DNA from: Theobroma cacao
Taxonomy: Eukaryota > Streptophyta > Magnoliopsida > Malvales > Malvaceae
Assembly: GCF_000208745.1 (NCBI RefSeq)
Contig: NC_030854.1
Coordinates: 7,144,432 to 7,208,431, forward strand
Direction: 5' to 3'
DNA: 64,000 nt
Shown: in pieces, positions 1 to 11,659 of the stretch
How the letters are laid out: every line of letters begins with the position of its first letter
How positions within the stretch are numbered: position 1 is the first letter of the stretch
Program-made: the position numbers and the translations under genes
Notes under the pieces: model-generated
The model's database searches: none
The model's input: the letters and a program-made list of their open reading frames with translations, nothing else
Told to the model about the DNA's origin: nothing

Positions 1-789
1 ATGGATGTTTGAAAAAAATGATGAAAGCAAGGGCAAGGGCAAAAATATAACATTTGTGGCAGGACGAGAGGTCTTAAGGGTCCAGGGTAGATGAGGCAAT
101 CCCCACCCCTATCATACTCCATTTCTATCCCTAGTTATGGAAGTGTGTGGCTGCTTTATATTTATGTCAAATTTCAAAGGATATTGGGTGTTATAGTATT
201 GGCTCCTTATTTTTACAAGTGTCTACTAGTTAGATCATCCGCCTAAGCCTGCGTTTTTTATTCTGGTTCAATTTAGACATGATTTTAAGGTTTGGTCTCT
301 TTGAGAATATTATTCTATTAATAAATATTATATTTTAATTTAAAATATATTTTAAAATATTAATGTAAAAATATTTTAATAATTAACATAATTTAAATGG
401 ATGAACCAACGAAACTAAGGTTTAGGTTTCCAAATTGCCAATTGAAATCGACCCTACCAAATGGATGGACTATTCAAAGCTATTTTCATCATTTTTTCAT
501 GATGACACTATGTATTTATTTTTTCAATAAATAAAATATCTTTCCTTTCAAAAAATATAGAAAATAAAGACAATGATGGCCAAATGTCATGATAAAATAA
601 CCATTAATATTTTTCCTAATTAATTGTCAACTTAATTATAAGGTCTATTTTAAATATATAATATAATTACGTTGATTAGTCTTCGGTAACAGTTAGTATT
701 TAGTATTATTTTTACTCATTGAGTTAAAGTAATCAAACAAGGATTGCAACATCTCTAAGGTTTCATGTACTTAGTAAATAAATTCACAT
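1..789. other. AT-rich sequence, no gene seen
   Basis: There is no open reading frame of note, no LTR terminus and no tandem repeat that I can support. The composition is typical of plant intergenic DNA. It is probably old transposon debris upstream of, or belonging to, the minus-strand gag remnant that follows. Confidence 0.4.
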
Positions 790-1760
790 TGATCAAGCCA
801 TCTCCTCTATAACCATTCGGACAATCAAAAGCAATATGCCAAAACCTTTGGTATTAAAACACTTCTTATTAACATTAGAAGCACTAGTAGAAGTAGTTTC
901 TTTATCATTATTGTTTGAAGTTTTGGAAAAGTTTACCTCTATAGGTGGAATGGTTACTGAACTTTGTCTCCTACGATTTGAGATAGATTCCTTTTGTCTA
1001 GATGAACTCAATGAGCTTTTCCATGATCATTTCTTCTCAACCTTTAATGCTAATATGATGACATCTTTTAAGCTTTAATATGTTTGCAGTTGAACAACAT
1101 CTATAACTTCAACATTGAGACCTCCGAGATAACAAGCTATAGTTTGCTCTTCAAGTTCATAGGCATTACACTTCATTTGAAGTTGTTCAAACTCCATTGT
1201 ATATTCTTTCATCGACATTATTCTTTGCCTCAAGTTATGAAATGTAAGAAAAATTTCCTATTGATAGTGCTCATTAGGAACTTATGCTTGAGTTCTCGAT
1301 ACATCTTTTCCCACGTTTTGATCTTGTTGTGGCTTTCTCTTTCTCATTGCCATTTGAGACTTCCCACCAAATATAGGCGTGCTTTTTTAATTTACTTGCA
1401 ACAAGCTTCACACATTTTTCATTGAGAACATCTTTGAGCTCAAAAACTCTTTCCACTATATAGACCCAATCAAGAAAGTCATCAGGGTGAAGTCTTTCTT
1501 CAAACTTAAAAATGTCAACCCTAATTCCTAAATCTCTAGTAGCAATGGTTCTTAGGCGATGTATAGGTACATTTTCATTGAAAGACAATTATTGATCATT
1601 ATCCTCTTTATCATTACAGCTATAATTGTTGATTTGAGCAACATCATGTCTTTTTGAGTTGCTCGTGTAATTCTTAAATTTAGCGATGTAATTCCTCAGT
1701 CTTAATCTCATGAACATTTCTTTAATGATCATTTGGTGTCTTGGTAGCATTTTTTTGGCT
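790..1760 (-). pseudogene. Ty3/gypsy gag remnant
   Basis: This is a decayed capsid gene of a Ty3/gypsy-type element read on the minus strand. The segment at 1274-1588 carries the family-typical run IFKFEERLHPDDFLDWVYIVERVFELKD followed by a KLVASKLKKHAYIWWE block, written here as pieces: the HPDDFLDW and KKHAYIWWE motifs are the diagnostic ones for plant gypsy gag. The segment at 793-1011 ends in NKKCFNTKGFGI, a decayed CCHC zinc knuckle that has lost most of its cysteines and its histidine. The two parts lie in different frames and have stops between them, so the gene is dead. Weak similarity to the acidic gag start (NENVPIHR) is seen near 1570. No protease, pol, LTR or primer site could be tied to it. 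It is a remnant of an old insertion, and I infer no function today. Confidence 0.7.
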
Positions 1761-2247
1761 CAAATGAAGAACAACAATTATGGCAGTGATAATATGGTGA
1801 TAATGTGGTGATGATGACGTGGTGATGTAGAAAAAAATGATGATAGAATTATAAAACAATAAAAAATATAAAACTACTCGAACAAGGAGGGTCGAAATCC
1901 GATAGCAACAAGAACTAGACTACACAATGAATAATGATCCTCCTGCTTTTATACTAAACTAATATCAAGACATCGTGAGGACACCAATCTTGGCAAGAAT
2001 AGAAACCTCACTAAGGTGAAAAATGGACACACTCCCATTTTGGTTGGCCAAACCAAAGATATTAGAACCTCTTGCTCTTTTGAAAAAAGTCTAAAAGGAA
2101 TAAATACTATTCATTTAAGAAAATATTCTTTATTTATTCTCAACTTGATGCCTAACATTTTACCCTTTAGGATTTATATAACTACTCCTAAGAAAGAGAG
2201 CCTTCTTATTTTTCCCATGTGGGACGACAAATAAACTAAAACTATTT
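1761..2247. other. intergenic sequence between gag remnant and LINE
   Basis: No gene is recognisable. A short GATGATGTGGTGAT-like simple repeat lies around 1780-1830. The stretch may hold the 5' untranslated part of the minus-strand gypsy element, but no tRNA primer site is visible. Confidence 0.3.
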
Positions 2248-2299
2248 TTGTATCCTATAATTCTCACGTGGGATTTAGATAATAATAATCTAATAATAT

Positions 2300-2574
2300 A
2301 CTTTTGTATCATTAAGACCAAGAAAGCTAAGAGATTCAGAACGTTAAGGAAGAAAGAAATTAAGTGCCTAAGCAAGAAAATTATTTCTCCTACCTTGAAT
2401 AGTCTGGCAGGGGATGCATCAATATTGGATGGATATTTTATCAACCAAAATGATGTGATTACGAGGGAAATACAATATATTTGGTGTATAGGTATTCATT
2501 TGGGTATTTCACCAAAGTGTCCAAGGAAGAAAATTTTGAACAAATTGGAGGTTATGGAGAAAAATGTAAAATGA
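2300..2574 (+). pseudogene. LINE ORF1-like C-terminal fragment
   Basis: The translation of this stretch shows a basic segment (KKAKRFRTLRKKEIK) followed by DVITREIQYIWCIGIHLGIS. The latter resembles the region in many plant L1 proteins where an 'I-x-R-E-x-x-x-x-W-x-x-G-x-x-L-G' pattern precedes a short acidic tail. It sits directly upstream of the endonuclease, as expected for the end of ORF1 or the inter-ORF linker. The start is not defined, and no RNA-binding or zinc-knuckle domain is visible upstream. I assign it by position and a modest motif match. Confidence 0.45.
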
Positions 2575-3015
2575 ATTTCAAGAAAAAAAAAGATAAGTGA
2601 AGCTCACCTATCATTGGCTGTAAATTTCCTTTTGATTGCAATTTTTTGGGTTTAGCCATTATTTTGTTTTCGTTGCTTTTACGGTATTCTATTAGTAACT
2701 TAGTTTCATGTGAATATTTACTACTTTTGGAAAGATAACTTGTAAATATTTGTGCTAGAGCTTTTTACATTGGGAGCTTTTTACATTGGAAATTTTCATA
2801 GTATTTTTAATTTCTAGTGGGTCTTTTCCAACTGTCATGCCACAGCAGATGTTTTGTTGATTACTCTATATAATGTTGAATGCAGTTAATTATTTTTTGG
2901 ATTCTGTGATTATTTTGATATGCTATCATTATATTTTGTTATTGCCTCCCTTTTTCGTGCTTTCACTACTTTAATTTCCAAGACTTAGGCTATTGCTATT
3001 TTTTGTTTCACCATA

Positions 3016-4010
3016 TGGATTATGTCACGAAATGTAAAGGGCTTGGAGTGCTTTATTAAGATTAGAATGGCCAAGAAAGAAGTCAATAACTAAAAGGTAG
3101 ATATGCTTATAATCCAAGAACCTAACCTTCCAAACATTGCTGATAATATTGTTGAGCATTTATGGTCCACAAGTTGTCTGAAGTGGGTTTATAGTCCAAT
3201 AAAGGGTAGAATTGGTGGTTTTCTCATTATTTGGGACAAATCTATGTTCTCTAGCTCGACAGTGATCATACGTGATAGATTTATGCTTATGGCATAAAGG
3301 GCACGAATATTTTATGGGATGAGCTTTGAGCCCTCAAATCTATTCATGTATACAGGAACTTTAATACAATCAAAAGTAATAAGAAAAGAATGGGATTCAC
3401 AATGACTTGTACAGGTGCTGTCGACTTTAATGATTTCATTTTTTATTGTGAATTAACTTAATTGCCTCTTGAAGGTAAAAGTTTACTTAGTTTAGCTCAG
3501 ATGTAAAACGCAGTCGTTTGGACTGCTTTTTTTATTTCTTTCAAGTGGCTTTTTCAATTTTGGTCCCTTCGATAGTAATGCTATAGAAGACTCTTGTTTG
3601 ACCATTTGTCATATACTTCTTTATTCCAAAGATCTTAATTGTGCATTTAGACCATTGTGGTTTTTGGACTGCTAGTGTTTAGCAAATAATTTTATTGAGA
3701 CCATCTACGATAAATGGAAATGCATGGAAATGGAAGGGAATGCGGGCTTTTGTCTCAAGGTGAAACTTAATTGTCTCTAATCCTTTTTTAGGCATTGAAA
3801 GAGGTTTTTGGGAATGTTGATTCCATTATTAATGTTATGGAGTGCAAATTGAATGTCTTAGATGAGATTGGTAACTCTAAGGATCTCACCCTGGATAAAT
3901 TTGCTACCAAAAAATACATTATGAAGTTGTTATAGACATCCACAAGGAATAGGGAATCTATTTAAAGGAAAAAATCATGCATCTAGTGGATTCATGAAGG
4001 TGACAAGAAC
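3016..4010 (+). pseudogene. LINE ORF2 endonuclease domain, broken
   Basis: This region corresponds to the N-terminal AP-type endonuclease, which in active LINEs nicks target DNA to prime reverse transcription. It opens with MSRNVKGLE, a decayed form of the plant L1 start (W-N-V-R-G-L-G). The LIIQEPNLPN segment holds the Q-E catalytic region, and GGFLIIWD matches the conserved GG-x-x-x-x-W-D block. Near 3640-3800, LNCAFRPLWFLDC and a KEVFGNVDSIINV-like stretch match the linker before the RT. Around 3990-4030, GDKNTKFFQWK matches the G-D-x-N-T-K-F-F motif that leads into the RT. Several in-frame stops and at least two frameshifts inactivate it. Confidence 0.75.
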
Positions 4011-4219
4011 ACCAAATTCTTCCAATGGAAGGTGAAAGCTTGATCATGATACAATTTCATGGGTGGTATCATGTGGAATGCCTCTTAGATCAAAGCCTAA
4101 GGAAGTGTAAGAAGCTACCTTTGAGTACTTTAGAAGATTGTTGTATAGTGATCATTGGTCGTATTCTTTTCATGCACTTCCTTTTAAAAAGATGTCCAAG
4201 TGTGATGCATTAAACCTTA

Positions 4220-5640
4220 AGGCACCCATCACTATGGAAGAGCTTCGAAGTGCAATATGGGATGGTTATGGCTTTAAGGCTACTGAGCCTAATGGTTTTT
4301 AATTTAAATTTCTTTAAGAAATCTTAGTTTTTAGTACATGTTGAACTTTTAAATTTGTCTTTGAGTTTTTTATGATAAAGAGACTTAAGAAAGACATAAA
4401 CTATTCATTCATTGCCCTTCATTTTGAAGGTCCCAAATCCAACCACTCTTAAAAAGTATAGGGAGATTAACCACATTAAATCTTTATACAAGATAATTGC
4501 AAAGCTCTTAACCAACCATCTCAAGTTTGTCAGTACCCGAGCATTTAGCTCATTGGTTGGTGTATGATCCTCTTGCCTAAAGAGTAGGGTTCAAATCCCC
4601 CTTCGCCCAATTATTAAAAAAAAAAAACCATCTCTAGTGTGTCATCTATACAGTGATCAATGACATTTAAAGTGCCTTCATCACTAGCTGTTAGATTTCA
4701 AATGGCATTGTGCTTGTAAATGAAATAATTAACAATATGCAAAAAGAGGCTCACAACAAAGGTGGTATCATTCTCAAACTTGACATTGAGAAAGCTTTTA
4801 ATTGTGTGGATTAGGACTTCTTTGTCATTATCATGGAATTCATGAGTTTTGGACTAAAATATCATATATGGATTTATGAATGCATTTTTACTATTCGAGT
4901 CTTTATTTTGGTAAATGGGTCAAACCACATTTGAGTTCTCCATTCTTCACACACTTCAACAAGGGGACCTCCTTTCTCTATTTTTTTTTCATCATGGCAA
5001 TTGAGACACTCCAATTTCTTCTCATATGGGCTAAACAACTATAGCTTTTTTGGGTAATAATCTCACTACATTAAACATGGTTACCTCCCACCTTTAATTT
5101 GTTAAAGACACAATCATTTTCGTAAAGCTTAACCATAATGGCATAGTTAATGTTAGGTGATTGTTGCAATGTTATGAGCTTATTTTAGTACAAAATCAAT
5201 TTTGATAAGTCTTGTGCATATCCAAGTAGTATCGACAATGACATAGGGATTGATACGGCTAATGTTCTACAATATGGATTAGGTTCTCTACCTTTCATCT
5301 ATTTAGGCTTACCTTTTGGCACCAAGCTAAGGAACCTCAAAACTTCAGACTCGGTGATAGATAAATTCAAGAACCACCTAGCATTTTGGCAAACGAAATA
5401 TCTATCCTTTGAAGGAAGATTAACACTATTCTTAACTCACTACCTCTATATTACTTATTAGTTTTTCATGCACCAAAAGGTATTATCAAGTGCATTGAGC
5501 AGCTGAGGAGATCGCTCTTATGAGGTGGGGGTTTGATAAGAGAAAGATTTCTAAGATCAAAAGGAGTGTAGTTTGCAAGCCAAAGAAATATGGAAAGTTT
5601 GGAATCACTAGTTTTTGCCATAAAAACACATTATTTTTAT
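4220..5640 (+). pseudogene. LINE ORF2 reverse transcriptase domain, broken
   Basis: This is the reverse transcriptase core of the LINE. Recognisable blocks, in order, are: a Y-R-E-I-N-H-I-K-S-L-Y-K-I-I-A-K-L-L block at about 4455-4510; the post-SINE ISDIQSAF-like and KLDIEKAFN blocks (about 4645-4805); a decayed RQGDPLSP-type block near 4960; and LPFIYLGLPFGTKLRN at about 5292-5340. After that come KYLSFEGRLTLF and VVCKPKKYGKFGI. The YADD catalytic box expected between about 5100 and 5160 is not readable. A 131-bp SINE insertion with its target duplication splits the domain at 4514-4644. Stops and frameshifts throughout make it non-functional. Confidence 0.8.
4514..4644 (+). mobile_element. 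tRNA-derived SINE with 19-bp target duplication
   Basis: A body of about 80 bases (from 4533) contains an A-box-like TTAGCTCATTGG and a perfect B-box GGTTCAAATCC at tRNA-like spacing, and ends in an A-rich tail (about 4615-4625). It is flanked by near-identical 19-bp direct repeats at 4514-4532 and 4626-4644 (two mismatches), and the LINE RT reading resumes after the second copy. This is the structure expected for LINE-mobilised retroposition of a Pol III transcript. The body is barely longer than a tRNA and has no tRNA-unrelated tail. An anticodon arm is only partly formed, so it is not a working tRNA gene. Confidence 0.8.
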
Positions 5641-6100
5641 GCATATGGTGGTTAGGTATGGTGTGGAGGAGGATGCTCTATGGAGAAACCTTATTCTTAA
5701 CAAGTATGGCAAAGGGAAAACTAGTTGGCTTACTTCAACTAGTGACCTAAGGTGAATGTCACCAACATGGAAAAACGTTATTAATCTTCCCCTCCCCAAT
5801 GGCATGCATGGACTTGTTGGTTTTAACTCTTGTAGGTGGATTGTTAGGAATGACTCCAATGTTTACTTTTGGTAGGATAACTGGCTTTCTTTGCCACCCT
5901 TACTTAAAAAAACATACCTCACCTTTTTTTGATAACACTAGACAAGGATGCCAAGGTAATTAACCTATGGAATGTTGGAGTGGGCAATTTCTTTCTAGAG
6001 AGTCTTATACTCAAGGGAGTTTGATTCTTATAATATTATGTTAATGCTTGGCAAGGAAGAAAAACTAATATGAAAGCATAATCCAAAATGGAGTTTCTTG
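5641..6100 (+). other. LINE RT-to-zinc-region linker
   Basis: This is degenerate LINE sequence between the reverse transcriptase and the zinc-binding region. A W-x-D-N-W-L-type fragment around 5875-5885 is the usual landmark there. Nothing else is recognised. Confidence 0.45.
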
Positions 6101-6124
6101 ATTAAGGCCCTCACATCCTTGTTC

Positions 6125-6360
6125 AACTTTAATCACGGTGATTGGCAAGTTTATTCTTTTCCTTGTGGAAAATCACCATTCCCCATAAGGTTCAGTGTTT
6201 CATTTTGTTGGCCATACTTCACTCTATACTAACCAAGCCATTCCTAAAAGAAAGGGGAGTTCATTTTGATAATGCCCAACTATCATACATTTGGTACAAA
6301 TATGAGATTGAGACTTGTTCGCATGTTCTCTTGACTTGCACTTTCAACTAGACTGTTTAG
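6125..6360 (+). pseudogene. LINE zinc-binding (zf-RVT) region, broken
   Basis: The reading from 6142 gives FFSLWKITIPHKVQCFILL, a clear match to the plant zf-RVT block (W-K-x-x-x-P-x-K-V-x-x-F-x-W). Further on, KERGVHFDNAQLSY and EIETCSHVLLTC match the E-T-x-x-H-L-x-x-x-C end of the motif. The histidine and last cysteine are kept, while the earlier cysteine pair reads S-Y-I-W and is lost. The region normally follows the RT in plant L1 ORF2 and is thought to bind nucleic acid. It is open for 69 codons only and belongs to the broken LINE. Confidence 0.75.
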
Positions 6361-6689
6361 TCCATTGTACTTAGTTAATGGAGAATTTCATGGGTGGTTC
6401 CGAAGTCCATAACCACTCACATCTAGTCTAAGGAAGATTGTATTCATGACAAAAGAACGTGAAGGCGATGGATTATGATATGTAGGTATGCTCTTTGGTC
6501 ATTATGGTTAGTTAGGAATGAAATGATTTTCAAAGGGAAATAGTGTGAAAGTATGGAGATATTTTTCCTCATCAAAATGTGCTCTCTTTTATGGATTGTA
6601 CATTTGATGGAGCAGACTTGATTGACGAAATTGGGTGGTGGCAAGAACGTTGGAAGTCTAGCAAAAGTTATGTTCCCATTCATAGAAGA

Positions 6690-6953
6690 CTTAACATATC
6701 ATGGTATCCTTAACATGTTAAAGAGTACAAATTCAACGTTGATGGTTCCGTTAGGGAAAAATTGGGTCTTCTAGGCTGTGAAAGGTCCTTCATGACGTGA
6801 ATGACTATATTGTTGGGGTTTTCTTTTGACTTTTAGGCACTTAAGGTTCTAATTATATGGAAATCATGATGATAAAACATGTTTTACAATTATTCTCTTC
6901 TTCCCTCTATATGGATATGAAATTTGATTATGCAGTTGCAATCTCATAGGCTT
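6690..6953 (+). pseudogene. LINE RNase H domain, 5' part
   Basis: VKEYKFNVDGSVREKLG is a good match to the start of the plant LINE-type RNase H domain (K-x-N-x-D-G-S), including the first catalytic aspartate. It follows the zinc-binding region, as in RNase H-bearing plant L1 elements. The domain is cut at 6953 by insertion of a minus-strand LTR, and its distal part reappears at 15403. Frameshifts are present around 6790. Confidence 0.7.
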
Positions 6954-7886
6954 TGTCAAGACCCAAACCCAGGGGCGATGACTAGTGCACGAGCCCAGCA
7001 AGCAAGCCCACTAGATTCGAGCAAGCTTCAAAGTTCATATTCAAACATACATAGGCCAAGGAATTCAATCATTAAATATTCATAATAAATTCAAATAAAA
7101 TACAATATCACTGGCTCAATTTCCATACAAATAGTAATAGGGCCATACGTTGTCTATCCAACAGGTTCATATATATATATTAACCCTTGATACACCATAT
7201 AACATGGCACTTAGTGCTTACACACATTAAACACAGCAAAAGGCTTTAATTGACTCAGCGAAGTGACCAAAACGAATAACCTATTAGATACCAAAATTAG
7301 TCTATCGTTGGACAACCTTTACCACAAAGCTTTGTGTGAAATCCCACCTTGAGTAAGAGCATAAGTTAGGAAATCCTTGGGTGAGAATATAGATTATATG
7401 TTTTGAACATCAAACTTAGATTGAAACTTCAAAAGAATTATTGACACTTTTTATTATCTGTCACTTTTGAAGTAAAAAATTTTCTAAGTTTGGACGGGGT
7501 TAAAATATGTGATTTTTGTATAACAATCTTTTGAAAAAAAAAATGGCGATAATGATTCCTTTGATTTTTAGATGATCAAAAATGATTTTTCCATAATTTT
7601 TGAAGCACATTTGCTATGATAAATGGGAACCGCAAATTTAATATTAGTTGAACTTTTTTTTTTATTTTGTTCTTGAAACCAAAATTTAGATTTTGATTCT
7701 TATGGATTTTGATTTTTTTGATATTTTTATTGAATCCAAATGGGGAGTTGTTTGCTTATTTACATTAAAATCTTAAGTAAATGGAGAGTAAAAAGTAAAG
7801 AAAACATTTACTTTAATGGTATTTAATGTAAATAAGCTGGGCAGGTTTTATAGACAATCTGTCTCAGAAAACTACATTGTGTCTCA

Positions 7887-8011
7887 AATGTATCGATACA
7901 TTTAGCCCATAATGGGTCTAATGAACATGTATCGATACATGTTCATAATGTATCGATACGTTTTCCCCATAACAAAATGCATCGAGACATGAGCCAATGT
8001 ATCGATACATT
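7887..8011. repeat. cluster of TGTATCGATACA palindromes (first)
   Basis: Five copies of an ATCGAT-centred palindrome occur in 125 bases. AATGTATCGATACATT is perfect at 7887-7902 and again at 7996-8011. The copy at 7921-7946 is extended to a perfect 26-bp palindrome. The copies at 7948-7963 and about 7976-7990 have one to three mismatches. Spacing is about 22-48 bases. Confidence 0.9.
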
Positions 8012-8931
8012 CCATAGATTTCAAAAAATAAAAGGGTAAAAATGTATTTTTATACCCTAACCTATAAATATAACACATTTTTTGAGGGTTGGCAATCCTT
8101 AGTTGCATTTGCAAGGTAAAACACCTATTCTTAAGCTCTTTTAATTCATTTTTGGCCCAAAATTCCATTTTTATGATTCTAAAGTTTAGTTTTGAGTTTT
8201 TATGGAAAAAGATGACATTTTTAGATTTTAAATCTTTTGGTTTTGGATTTTCAAAACTTAAATAGTTGTTTTATTTCCCAGATTTTCTGTTGGTGGTTAA
8301 ATCTTAAAAGCTTTGTGATTTCCTTATGCATTTAAGCTCACCTATGGCAAGAATGGAACATTTATGGGTTTCTAAGCATGGGTTTCAACTAGAAAATTAG
8401 TTTAGCCTAAATCGAGTAGTTTCGAAAGCACCTTGAATGATTATTACGAAATTCTTATTCTATGAAATGATTATAATGAATGTTGTTTGATAGGAACACA
8501 TGAAAACTCCATAAATTTCGTCGAAACGGAGTTATGATTGGAGCTAGGAATTGAATCTCTAACTAGGTGAGTGGGTACACCACTTCCAAATTATATTGAT
8601 ATGTAAAGCTAGCGTGATTTCTTTGAAAAGGATTATTTATGTATGTTGAAATGATATCTCTAAAGTGGTTATCAAAGGATTTGAGTTTGAAGAATAAAAA
8701 ATGATTTTTAAAGAAAAACAGATTCTTGGTGATTGTGATATGATTAATGCAATGGTTTTCAAATTGTTTACGAATCTACTATGTATGTAAATACTCAACT
8801 ATGTATTAGTTTTCAGCAAGGGGGTACAACCACCTTATATTTGAAGTCCACTCGATTACTCCAATCTTTGGACTAGTGTGGGTACGAGATATTGTATGCT
8901 TATTTATAGATGCTATAATGTGCATGTTTGG

Positions 8932-9203
8932 TATGACGAATGCCATAAGATTATGTACATGATGTAAATTCCATATACCGTATGAGATGATTAAGTATGC
9001 ATGATGTATACTGTAAGATTGTATATATGATGTAAATTTCATATACCATATGAGGTGATTAAGTATGCATGATAAATGCCATGAGATAATGTATAAGATG
9101 TATATTCCGTATACTACATAAGATGATTGAGAAAGCATGATGAATGTCATGAGATTATGTATATGATGTATTTTCCATATACCTTATGAGATGAGTAAGC
9201 TAG
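8932..9203. repeat. minisatellite, about 69 bp x 4
   Basis: Four imperfect tandem copies share the order 'GATTATGTA-TATGATGTA-TTCCATATACC-TATGAGATGATTAAG'. Copies 1-2 are closest to each other. The array lies within the plus-strand solo LTR and does not look coding. Confidence 0.8.
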
Positions 9204-9602
9204 TATGTGAAGGACATTCCTTATACCTAATGCTACAAGTGTGAGAACTCTTTGAGTGCGATTAGTTCAACTCTCATGAGGTGCAAGTGATGACTTCACT
9301 TCTATGATGCATCATAAACATCCAAGGTGCAGTGGGACTATACATTGTCAGCCCAAGGCTGATGGGGGACATACCATCCCAAACTATGAGCTTAACGTTA
9401 ATGGAATGATCATAATTATTATGTTTATAGCATGTTACATTGTAATGTTGTTTGAGTATTGTTCTTAATTTGTACTCTATGTTGACATGAAAATGTGATT
9501 ATGAAGAAGTTTGAGCCTTCGAGAAAGTCCTAAGAGGTAAGGGAACTTAGTGAATAGAAAAAATGGAGGATTTTGTTTAGAAATTTGGGTTCTAGGCTGA
9601 AA

Positions 9603-9735
9603 GTATCGATACATAAGGGTTAAGTATCGATACATTTCAAGTAGAATGCTTTAGGAGGCTTTTTGTGTGAAATGTATCAATACATTTTACTAATATATCT
9701 ATAGATGTATGAAAGTATCGATACATTCAAGAAGG
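9603..9735. repeat. cluster of TATCGATACAT palindromes (second)
   Basis: About five copies occur: AGTATCGATACAT at about 9603 and 9627, ATGTATCAATACATT at about 9671, a decayed copy near 9700, and AGTATCGATACATTC at about 9714. It lies in the same solo LTR, about 1.7 kb downstream of the first cluster. Confidence 0.8.
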
Positions 9736-10666
9736 CATCAATAGTTTTGGTGCAGAATAGGTTGTTTGATTGAATTTGATGAGAATTTCAAAGGTAAAGG
9801 ATTTCCAAAGGTCTATATTGACATGTTTTCATATGAATACTATTCAAATGTGTTCAAATAACATGTTTTGTGAATTCTATGATAAAATTATTTATGTAAG
9901 ACATGAGATTACAAGTGTATGTTTACGAAATACTCTATTCCCTGGCTTGCCCCTTCCCGCATCCACTCAGGGAGCCTTTGTGACTCACACGTTATTTTCC
10001 CTATTTCTTTTGTTGCAGACCAGTGATAGTGGTTAATAGCAACTAGTGTCGCAGCTACTAGTGTCCGGTCTTCATTCTTTAGTAGGTGTTTAGTAGCCAC
10101 TTGATGCCTAAAGGGTCGATCATGTTTTACTGACGAGTCGATCTTTTACTTTATGTTTATTTTTACAGACTATGAAAACGTTTATGTTAATGTTGCCAAT
10201 GTTGGGCATTTTAAATTGATAATATTATGTATGAGATTATGAAGATGGCTCGAAAGCCTACATGGACACCCGAGGGTGTTGTTGATAGTAAATGTCAATG
10301 TGCACCATGATAGTCTCACTTTTCATATATATATATATGTATACCAAATGCTTGAGCTTATACAATTAAGTTGAAAAGTTCCTTAATTGTAAAATGAGTT
10401 TTATGACTACATGCATTATGGTTTTGTTTGTAAATGGGTGTTATACGATGCTTCTGCATGTAATGAGGAATTGTTTAATGAGGTTATGGTAAAAGGCTTG
10501 CTTAAGCCTAACAAGTTATGCTCGTCTGGGTCCATGTGCCGGTCACGATCCCTCCTAGAATTAGGATGTGACTCTATGGCCTATTTATCTTCACATGGTA
10601 TACAAATGGGTGAGTACTATAACACTCAGTGAGTGGTGAACATAAACAAAATCATATATGTTTATA

Positions 10667-10702
10667 TAAAATACACACACACACACACATATATATATAT
10701 AA
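10667..10702. repeat. (CA)n(TA)n microsatellite
   Basis: About ten CA units run into five or six TA units. It lies within the older minus-strand solo LTR. Confidence 0.9.
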
Positions 10703-11659
10703 GTAAAATATATGCACTTTTAGTGCAACTAGATGTTCTAGGAAACATCTCCTAATGTAGAGCATATCATTATCCTTAAATCTCCAATATGAGGGCATAT
10801 CGTCATCATCAATGTCTTCAAAGGTCATCACACATATTGTTAGACTTACCTTCGAAGCTAATCAAAGTTATTCAAGTCATTCTCCATGGCACACTATAGT
10901 TGTCGGAGTATCACATCAGAATCATATCACATTTATCTAAGCCTCTCCATGGCTATCTCACATCATTAATAAATTAAATCGATGAGTGGTCCTCCCCTGG
11001 ACACAGTCAGATCACGCACGGTGGCCAATCAGTGGAGAATCAGATTATGCTCAGGGCAAAGTTGCTAACGGAGAAAAGGATCACGCATTTGTCAAAGCAA
11101 TAGTAAGAGAACAGATCACTCACAATGCCAAAGTAGTTGGTGAAGAACAAATCATCGATCGAAGTAAACTCCTGATGTCGGCATCACTCGAAGTAATATC
11201 AACGATGGCATCAAAGCACTGCAGGTGGGAATCACAGGTGGGATTAGTGCCATTGTCCTTGCTTACCACCATTTCTATAGGCACACAAATAGTCACAGAG
11301 GGGTAGAAATCCACTCAACTACAAATCAGATCAACGTTCGAAATTCATTCCACGAATGGAACACAAAACCACAAACAAGGCTCTCATACCTTTATCATTA
11401 CATCTTTCCTTTCCAAACCACAAATCACATTTGTTGAGCTTCAATTGTCTTAAGCTTGGTAAAGTTCTAATGGCCTCTAAGTCCCATGGCATTATTCAAT
11501 CAATTCATCTCAACATATCATTCACCTAGGGTAATCTACTCCCAAAGGTTCATCATAGCCTCCAGATGTCCTAGTCTAGGCACACATAGCGTAGGCCACC
11601 CATGTGGTTCACATCACAATGCAATCACATACAATTCACCTATATACAAATACACATAT

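Larger units (their letters stand above)
7335..10573 (+). mobile_element. solo LTR, plus strand, ATCGAT-palindrome family
   Basis: The 5' end TGTGAAATCCCACCTTGAG is a typical plant LTR start and the 3' end is ...GGATGTGACT, a decayed ...GTGACA. CTTTG (7330-7334) and CTATG (10574-10578) flank it as a 5-bp duplication with one mismatch. The surrounding minus-strand LTR reads through at this site. Inside are two clusters of TGTATCGATACA palindromes, a 4-copy minisatellite of about 69 bp (8932-9203), and a splice-acceptor-like TTGTTGCAG near 10015. It shares the palindrome with the LTR it landed in, so both belong to one family in opposite orientation. No coding sequence is present. Confidence 0.65.

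Noticed and set aside
4533..4612. Possible functional tRNA gene
   Set aside because: It has A and B boxes, but the anticodon arm is incomplete, and an A tail plus a 19-bp target duplication show it is a retroposed SINE-like copy.
8806..9150. 114-codon minus-strand frame
   Set aside because: It is a by-product of the 69-bp minisatellite in the solo LTR.
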